A stretch of 19,713 nt of DNA, from contig CAYPHY010000067.1 of assembly GCA_964410625.1 (NCBI GenBank), forward strand, positions 1 through 19,713, given 5' to 3'. This document shows positions 15,272-19,713 of this stretch, one piece after another. The notes under the pieces are model-generated. The model saw only the letters and a program-made list of their open reading frames with translations, ran no database searches and had not been told where the DNA came from. Positions within the stretch are counted from its first letter, which is position 1. Each line of letters starts with the position of its first letter. This stretch comes from CAYPHY01 sp964410625 (lineage in GTDB: Bacteria; Chloroflexota; Anaerolineae; Promineifilales; Promineifilaceae). The position numbers and the translations under genes are program-made.

Positions 15272-16366
15272 CTATTTTTTGAGGAGTAAAGTTTCGGCCG
15301 CTTCTATTGCCTCTTCAACCATCACCCCCTTATCCCAAGAAAACGTCCCTTCATACGGCCGCCACAGCGAAATCACCGGGCTATTGACCATATAGGGCGC
15401 GGAGACGCCAGGATCGGCCGGGCCAAAGATCGCCAGTGTCGGGCAGCCAGTGGCTGCGGCAATATAGGTCGGCCCGACATCATTTCCAATATACAGCCCG
15501 GCCAACTCACACAGCGCACCAACCTCGCCCAGGCTCAGATTGCCCGCCTGGTTGATCACCGGGGCGGGGATCATCCCTGCTACTTCATTTGCCAATTGGC
15601 GTTCCTCGGCCGCGCCGACGAGGACAATAATAGCCTGATGGTGATGGGCCAGATAACCGGCCAGCCGGGCGAAACGCTCCGCCGGCCACCGCCGTTTGAA
15701 GTTGGTTTGCAGCGGGCTGCGGCCGCCACCGGGATGGATGACGACCAACGGCTTATCCCCCAACCAATCCAGCTCCTCGATCAGCCAATGGGTGACGGCC
15801 GTGCGTTCCCCATCAGCGGCATGAAATTCCATCTCCGCCCCGGCGATGATATGGTTACGAACGCCAACGGCCGCGGCGAGAGCAAGGTAGTGAGCGGCCG
15901 TTTGTCGTTCTCCGGCAGGGGGGGAAACGGCGATGGAGTGGGCATAGCCTCGGCCGCGTATATTCAGGCCGACGCGCTGGCGGATGCCTGCCCGCCAGGC
16001 AATGGCCCCCAACCGGCTGGATTGGGCAGGGATAAAGCAGGTGTCATATCGCTCGCGGCGCAGACGCAAGACAAAGCGTTCGATTTCCAGGGGACCGGCC
16101 TTGCTCAGATTGGCCTCTCCGGCGGCAATTAACTCCGTCAGGCGCGGGTTGCCGACAATCGCCGGACGCGCCCAATCGCTGATCGCCCAATCAAACTGGG
16201 CGTCGGGAAAGGCGGTGTCCAGCGCTGCCAGCAGTGGCGTGGTCAGCATCACTTGGCGCAAGCAGCATGGCTGGAGGATCAGTGCCTTACGCGGCGGGAC
16301 AAAGGGGCGGCGTGAGCTTAACCAGAAGGGTAGACGCGCCAGGCGCAGAACGGCCGACTTTAGCAT
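15272..16366 (-). CDS. glycosyltransferase family 9 (heptosyltransferase-like)
   Basis: GT-B-fold glycosyltransferase of the ADP-heptose:LPS heptosyltransferase family, 364 aa, cytoplasmic and probably membrane-associated through the basic/hydrophobic N-terminus. In Chloroflexota, which generally lack classical LPS, such enzymes presumably build other surface glycans, so the substrate is unknown. Visible: VMLTTPLLAALDTAFPDAQF (39-58), VVIHPGGG (208-215), KRRWPAERFARLAGYL (224-239), VLVGAAEERQL, AGNLSLGEVGALCELAGLYI, NDVGPTYIAAATGCPTLAIF, GPADPG (315-320). Odd points: the usual GD before the 'LLTTP' element is replaced by RQ (LQPCCLRQVMLTTP), removing the Asp that serves as the presumed catalytic base in WaaC, and the usual His of 'GPxHxAAA' is Tyr301. 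The start is supported by AAGAAG upstream on the minus strand. It lies downstream of the comEA-like gene on the same strand, 171 nt apart. Confidence 0.9.
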   Translation of the reverse strand: MLKSAVLRLARLPFWLSSRRPFVPPRKALILQPCCLRQVMLTTPLLAALDTAFPDAQFDWAISDWARPAIVGNPRLTELIAAGEANLSKAGPLEIERFVLRLRRERYDTCFIPAQSSRLGAIAWRAGIRQRVGLNIRGRGYAHSIAVSPPAGERQTAAHYLALAAAVGVRNHIIAGAEMEFHAADGERTAVTHWLIEELDWLGDKPLVVIHPGGGRSPLQTNFKRRWPAERFARLAGYLAHHHQAIIVLVGAAEERQLANEVAGMIPAPVINQAGNLSLGEVGALCELAGLYIGNDVGPTYIAAATGCPTLAIFGPADPGVSAPYMVNSPVISLWRPYEGTFSWDKGVMVEEAIEAAETLLLKK

Positions 16367-16378
16367 AAAATTCTTCTT

Positions 16379-16529
16379 GACACGAATGGCACGAATTTCA
16401 CGAATTTGCTTTCGTAGTCCTCAAGAAACTCGGTTTCTTTCTCCCATGAGCAATCTTTTTTAAGCCAGAAACCGAGTTTCTAGAATTTAGTGAAAGAAGC
16501 ATTTCGTGTCCGTTCGTGAAATTCGTGTC
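16379..16529. repeat. inverted repeat nested in another inverted repeat
   Basis: Outer: GACACGAATGGCACGAATTT at 16379 (continuing TCACGAAT to 16405) faces 16501-16529 ending GAAATTCGTGTC. Inner: AGAAACTCGGTTTCT (16424-16438) and AGAAACCGAGTTTCT (16467-16481) are perfect inverted copies. The inner words resemble the AGAAACC-GTTTCT repeats common in cyanobacteria and Chloroflexota. The first 18 nt of the outer arm are identical to 9510-9527. The element separates the GT9 and ComEA-like genes. Confidence 0.75.
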
Positions 16530-16537
16530 AAAAATAA

Positions 16538-17182
16538 TTATGGACCTATAGTAATCAACGCTTGAATTTGGGCAAATTTGCCTTCGCCGATGCCTGGCAC
16601 ATCCATGATCGCTTCAATGGAAGCAAAAGGGCCGTTGGTTGTGCGGTAATCAATAATGTCCTGTGCAGTTACCGGGCCGATGCCTGGTAGCGCTTCTAAT
16701 TCGGCCGCGCTTGCCGTGTTGATGTTGACCAATGATTGGGCGCCTGGCTCGCTCTCGCCAAGCCCGCCGACGCCGATGGTTAAACCACTCCCGCTGCGAA
16801 CAGGTGCAGGCGCTGCTTCGCCAACCTGAATTTCATTCACTGCCGGGACATAGACCTGCACGCCATCTTGTAAGGGCTGGGCGAGGTTGATAGCGGCCGT
16901 GTCTGCCTCGCGGGTGAAGCCTCCGGCCGCGCCAATCCCCTGCTCCACGATGCTCTCCGGTGGCAGAGTGTAGACGCCGGGTTGGACGACTGCGCCACTC
17001 ATATAGACACGGATAGGCGCGGCCGTTGGTTCAGGCAGCGGCGTCGCTGTCGGTTGCGGCAGGATGATCTCAATCGGGACCGGCCGGCTCCGCTGGCGCA
17101 ATGTCGCTGCGCCATAGCCCACGCTAAAAATCAGCACTGCAAACACCAATTGTGTAACAACCCTTTCCCACCCAATCTTCAT
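16538..17182 (-). CDS. comEA: ComEA-like DNA-binding protein (SLBB plus helix-hairpin-helix)
   Basis: Membrane-anchored DNA-binding protein of the ComEA type, which holds double-stranded DNA at the cell surface during natural uptake. It has 214 aa: basic start, one membrane helix at about 9-27, a Pro/Thr linker (PQPTATPLPEPTAAP, 42-56), an SLBB domain (57-113: IRVYMSGAVVQPGVYTLPPE, GGFTREADTAAINLAQPLQD, GVQVYVP), a Gly/Ser linker, and the double helix-hairpin-helix at 152-211. The hallmark motifs are VNINTASAAELEALPGIGP and DVPGIGEGKFAQIQALI. The start CAT at 17180-17182 has GGAGAGG upstream on the minus strand. No comEC or comF is visible in the window; ComEC would be expected elsewhere. The GT9 gene follows after 171 nt containing an inverted repeat, which argues against tight coupling. 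Confidence 0.93.
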   Translation of the reverse strand: MKIGWERVVTQLVFAVLIFSVGYGAATLRQRSRPVPIEIILPQPTATPLPEPTAAPIRVYMSGAVVQPGVYTLPPESIVEQGIGAAGGFTREADTAAINLAQPLQDGVQVYVPAVNEIQVGEAAPAPVRSGSGLTIGVGGLGESEPGAQSLVNINTASAAELEALPGIGPVTAQDIIDYRTTNGPFASIEAIMDVPGIGEGKFAQIQALITIGP

Positions 17183-17234
17183 TGTGCCTCTCCGCCGCGT
17201 TGGATGATCAGCCTATTAACCAGCCACTGTTGGG

Positions 17235-17263
17235 CTGGCAAGGAATCGTTGGTTTGCTAGTAT
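17235..17263 (+). promoter_or_regulatory. weak candidate promoter for the beta-glucosidase gene
   Basis: CTGGCA (17235-17240) and TAGTAT (17258-17263) are separated by 17 nt; each matches the sigma-70 consensus at 4 of 6 positions. It lies in the divergent gap between comEA and the glucosidase. With the repeat-rich leader the transcript would start near 17270. Confidence 0.25.
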
Positions 17264-17280
17264 AGAGGTATTGGGAAAAA

Positions 17281-17352
17281 ATGAACAATGAAATAATGAG
17301 ACAATGAAGAATGAGACAATGAACAATGAGACAATGAACAATGAGATAATGA
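17281..17352. repeat. 15-nt tandem repeat (ATGAACAATGAGACA) spanning the beta-glucosidase start
   Basis: Units begin at 17281 (ATGAACAATGAAATA), 17296 (half unit ATGAGACA), 17304, 17319, 17334 and 17349. Each starts with ATG, and 15 nt keeps the same frame, so ATGs at 17304, 17319, 17334 and 17349 are all in frame with the enzyme. The ATG at 17281 instead opens a nine-codon frame whose TGA overlaps ATG 17304. Confidence 0.85.
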
Positions 17353-18734
17353 ACAATGTGAGTTTGCCTGCTGATTTTGTGTTTGGGGCGGCGACTTCGG
17401 CTTATCAGATTGAAGGTGGGTGGGACGCGGGTGGCAAAGGACTTTCGATTTGGGATGCTTTCACCCGCACACCTGGCACAATTCTTCGCGGCCATCATGG
17501 CAATATCGCCAGCAATACCTATGAGGATTTTACGACCGATATAGAGTTGATGAGCCAACTCGGCCTGGATGCCTATCGTTTTTCGGTGTCGTGGCCGCGT
17601 GTGTTGCCCAGCGGCCGCAGCCCGGTCAACGAAGCGGGCCTCGACTATTACGACCGGCTGGTAGATGCGCTCTTAGGTGCAGGGATCGCCCCCTTCGTCA
17701 CCCTCTTCCATTGGGATTTGCCCCAGGCGTTGCAACGAGAGATGGGCGGCTTTGCCGGGCGTGAGTGTGCTGCGCTCTTTGCCGACTATGCCGAGGTGGT
17801 CGCCAGGCGATTAGGCGACCGGGTGCAAAATTGGATCACCGTTAACGAGCCTTACGTTCACGCCACCTCAGGCTATTTGTTTGGGACCCACGCGCCGGGG
17901 AGGCGGAATCCCTGGGCTTTTGTCCGTGTGGTGCATCATCAGTTGTTGGGGCATGGGATGGCGGTCGGCCGTCTCAAGTCGCTCTTTCCAGAAGCCAATG
18001 TCGGTATCAGCCTTAACCTCTCGCCCGTTTACCCCCGGCGCGATGATGAGCGGGATAAGGCGGCCGTTGCCAATGTAGACCAATTCATCAACCGCCTCTT
18101 TTTGGATGCGCTTTTGAAAGGGCAGTACCCGCCAGATCTCTGGCGAAAGTTGCGCCGCTTTCACCCGCGTATCGAAGCCGACGATCTGCAAACCATCTCC
18201 GCACCGCTTGATTTTATCGGCGTCAACTATTACACACGCCAGCTTGTTGAGTATGCCTGGTATGTCCCGTTGCTGCGGGCCAATGTCACGCGCCGCGCGA
18301 AAAGGTCAGCGATGTTTGCGAAAAATGAGGTAAAATATACGGCGATGGGCTGGGAAGTGTATCCCGCCGGACTTTATGAACTGCTATTCAGATTGCAAAA
18401 GGAGTATGGCAATCCCCCGGTCTATATTACGGAGAATGGGGCGGCTTATTATGATCGAGTAGAGGATGACGGCCGTGTCCATGACCCCCAGCGACAAGAG
18501 TATCTACAGCAACATCTGGCGGTGATTGATGCGGCCGTGAAGGTTGGCGTCAACGTCAAAGGGTACTTTGTTTGGTCGCTCATTGATAATTTTGAGTGGG
18601 CGCACGGCTATGATAAACGCTTTGGTCTTGTTTATGTCAACCACCAGACTCAGCAGCGAACGATCAAAGACAGCGGCTACTGGTATCGCGACTTCATCGC
18701 TAGCCAAAAGGAAAGGGTGAAGGATGAGGGATGA
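17349..18734 (+). CDS. glycoside hydrolase family 1 beta-glucosidase
   Basis: Retaining beta-glycosidase of GH1, cytoplasmic (no signal peptide), releasing glucose or galactose from beta-linked saccharides. From ATG 17349 it has 461 aa, typical for the family; starts at 17304, 17319 or 17334 would add 5-15 repeat-encoded residues (MKNETMNNET...). ATG 17349 is chosen because GH1 proteins usually begin about 10 residues before PADFVFGAATSAYQIEG. Motifs: FSVSWPRVLPSG; WITVNEPYVHA with acid/base Glu167; DFIGVNYYT; VYITENGAAYYD with nucleophile Glu362; GYFVWSLIDNFEWAHGYDKR and FGLVYV for aglycone and glucose binding. All catalytic parts are intact. No Shine-Dalgarno is clear for any start. The C-terminus (VKDEG, stop TGA 18732) is encoded by a heptad array, giving the same last four residues as RuvX. 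No sugar transporter is adjacent. Confidence 0.93.
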   Translation: MNNVSLPADFVFGAATSAYQIEGGWDAGGKGLSIWDAFTRTPGTILRGHHGNIASNTYEDFTTDIELMSQLGLDAYRFSVSWPRVLPSGRSPVNEAGLDYYDRLVDALLGAGIAPFVTLFHWDLPQALQREMGGFAGRECAALFADYAEVVARRLGDRVQNWITVNEPYVHATSGYLFGTHAPGRRNPWAFVRVVHHQLLGHGMAVGRLKSLFPEANVGISLNLSPVYPRRDDERDKAAVANVDQFINRLFLDALLKGQYPPDLWRKLRRFHPRIEADDLQTISAPLDFIGVNYYTRQLVEYAWYVPLLRANVTRRAKRSAMFAKNEVKYTAMGWEVYPAGLYELLFRLQKEYGNPPVYITENGAAYYDRVEDDGRVHDPQRQEYLQQHLAVIDAAVKVGVNVKGYFVWSLIDNFEWAHGYDKRFGLVYVNHQTQQRTIKDSGYWYRDFIASQKERVKDEG

Positions 18735-18748
18735 GGGATGAAGGCTGA
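18714..18748. repeat. heptad array overlapping the beta-glucosidase stop
   Basis: AGGGTGA, AGGATGA, GGGATGA, GGGATGA, AGGCTGA in unbroken 7-nt phase. TGA at 18718, 18725 and 18732 covers all three frames; 18732 is the actual stop. It is the same family as 710-747. Confidence 0.85.
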
Positions 18749-18780
18749 ATAAATATAGTTTGAACTATGATCGATCTATG

Positions 18781-18844
18781 ACCAATATACGAATATACCA
18801 ATACACCAATAAACTAATACACCAACAAACCAATAAACTATCAT
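18781..18844. repeat. eight octads upstream of the NYN gene
   Basis: ACCAATAT, ACGAATAT, ACCAATAC, ACCAATAA, ACTAATAC, ACCAACAA, ACCAATAA, ACTATCAT with no phase break. The array is AT-rich and G-poor and ends 12 nt before ATG 18857, so it would form most of the unstructured leader of that gene, or its promoter region. Confidence 0.8.
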
Positions 18845-18856
18845 TAAAAGGAACCT

Positions 18857-19713
18857 ATGCGAATTAAAAATAGTGGAGCAAAAGTAGGAGTTTATGTAGA
18901 CACAGCTTATATGTATCGCAATGGCGGCTACCGGATGCGCTACGACGTCCTGCGTGAGTTCGCCTGCCGTGATGGGGCGGAACTGGTTCGCCTCAATGCC
19001 TATGTCAGCTTTGACGCCGACCGGGCTGACCTCGATAGTATTTACGAAAAGAACACCAACCGTTTCTACTCCGTCCTGCGCGACTTTGGCTACAAAGTGA
19101 TTATCAAAGAAGTGAAGTGGTATGAGGATGAAAACGGCAAGCGGTATGGAAAAGCCAATGCTGACCTCGATCTGGCGGTGGATATGTTGCTGCAATCGGC
19201 CAATTTAGATCGCGTGGTGCTGGTGACGGGGGATGGGGACTTCACCCGTGTCGTCAGCGCGGTACAGAATCGGGGTTGCCGGGTCGAAGTGGTCGCCTTA
19301 GACAACGCCTCGTCCGAATTACGGCGCGAGGCGGATATGTTTGTCAACGGCTATCTGATCCCCCACCTGATTCCGACGAGTGGGACGAATGGGAATACGG
19401 GCTACTCTCCAGAAGTCCCCATTAACTGGGGTGATAATCAATCAACCGTGCGCGGCACTTGCTATTTCCACAAGCAAAACTACGGCTTTATGCGCTTCCT
19501 AGACACCATTGGCCCCAACATCTGGCTGACCGACACACAGCACCCCGACTCCCCCTATCGCACTGCCTACTTCCACGACTCCAACCTGCCCGATCAGGTA
19601 GACCCGTCGAATTTACCCAGCTATAACTACGTCTTTGAATTTGAGCTAACCGACTCCACCCGCCGCAGCGGGACCTATGAAGCCACCAACATCCGCCTCG
19701 TCAGTTGGATTCC
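18857..19713 (+). CDS. NYN-domain (LabA/DUF88-like) nuclease fused to a cold-shock-like domain, 3'-truncated by the window
   Basis: Open from ATG 18857 to the window end (285 codons, no stop). AAAAGGA just upstream supports this start. Residues about 8-170 form a NYN/PIN-like fold: VGVYVDTAYMY (Asp15), ANADLDLAVDMLLQSA (Asp103, Asp105), LDRVVLVTGDGDFTRVVSAV (Asp126, Asp128), GCRVEVVALDNASSELRREA. These acidic residues are the usual metal-binding set, which fits an RNase. After a polar linker (171-195), residues about 198-282 follow the cold-shock/OB pattern: VRGTCYFHKQNYGFMRF (RNP1-like), AYFHDSNL (RNP2-like VFVH position), YVFEFELTDSTRRSGTYEAT and NIRLV. The CSD-like part is diverged, with an insertion between the strands. 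Joining a nuclease to an RNA-binding OB fold suggests RNA processing or decay; the target is unknown. Confidence 0.87.
   Translation, partial: MRIKNSGAKVGVYVDTAYMYRNGGYRMRYDVLREFACRDGAELVRLNAYVSFDADRADLDSIYEKNTNRFYSVLRDFGYKVIIKEVKWYEDENGKRYGKANADLDLAVDMLLQSANLDRVVLVTGDGDFTRVVSAVQNRGCRVEVVALDNASSELRREADMFVNGYLIPHLIPTSGTNGNTGYSPEVPINWGDNQSTVRGTCYFHKQNYGFMRFLDTIGPNIWLTDTQHPDSPYRTAYFHDSNLPDQVDPSNLPSYNYVFEFELTDSTRRSGTYEATNIRLVSWI

Noticed and set aside
15596..16132. 178-codon plus-strand frame opposite the GT9 gene
   Set aside because: It is a shadow of the clear GT9 coding sequence and has no recognisable motif.
17281..17307. Nine-codon leader peptide upstream of the beta-glucosidase as a real gene
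   Set aside because: It is made entirely of repeat units and its ATGA overlap with 17304 follows automatically from the repeat sequence; kept only as a remark on possible coupling.
710..18844. Intergenic repeat arrays as CRISPR or as tRNA-like genes
   Set aside because: Units are 7, 8 or 15 nt, degenerate and without spacers; none folds into a cloverleaf with a T-loop GTTCRA motif.

Overview
The window looks like a chromosomal segment of a Chloroflexota bacterium, probably from the Anaerolineae/Ardenticatenia side. The reasons are indirect: moderately high GC, Thr/Pro-rich linkers (PTPT, ATPLPEPTAAP), membrane-anchored propeller proteins, and GGCCG-rich coding DNA. No rRNA or tRNA gene, phage, transposase or CRISPR array is visible, and the taxonomic call is an inference without a database search.

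Layout. (1) 1-292: repeat-rich intergenic DNA. (2) 293-6571, plus strand: ruvX (Holliday junction resolvase-like), mltG (endolytic murein transglycosylase), a damaged branched-chain amino-acid-type substrate-binding lipoprotein, an unrecognised two-helix membrane protein, and a large TPR lipoprotein ending in a Slt-type lytic transglycosylase domain. (3) 6667-15148, plus strand: three tandem paralogues of 856, 899 and 886 aa. Each has a short cytoplasmic tail with the motif FDWQT, one membrane helix, an extracytoplasmic region resembling an NTF2-like plus degenerate metallopeptidase-like module with a vicinal Cys-Cys, and a C-terminal TolB/WD40-like beta-propeller. I know no name for this family; it is the best candidate here for something undescribed. 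(4) 15272-17182, minus strand: a GT9 glycosyltransferase and a ComEA-like SLBB/helix-hairpin-helix protein. (5) 17349-19713, plus strand: a GH1 beta-glucosidase and, running off the end, a NYN-domain nuclease fused to a cold-shock-like domain.

How the genes relate. ruvX-mltG is a classical bacterial neighbourhood. MltG and the Slt-type protein both cut glycan strands, and most products on the left (MltG, two lipoproteins, the two-helix protein, the three propeller proteins) sit in or outside the membrane, so the left two thirds reads as a cell-envelope region. The right side is a mixture of glycan transfer, DNA uptake, sugar hydrolysis and RNA processing.

The second striking property is the intergenic DNA. 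Nearly every junction carries its own degenerate short-period repeat (7, 8 or 15 nt) or an inverted repeat. At five genes a 7-nt array starts over the stop codon; because 7 is not a multiple of 3, each array places stop triplets in all three frames. Two unrelated proteins (RuvX and the beta-glucosidase) share the tail KDEG because the same heptad array encodes both ends. Repeats also supply start codons and N-termini: the lipoprotein at 2010, the beta-glucosidase near 17304-17349, and possibly the Slt-type gene at 4004.
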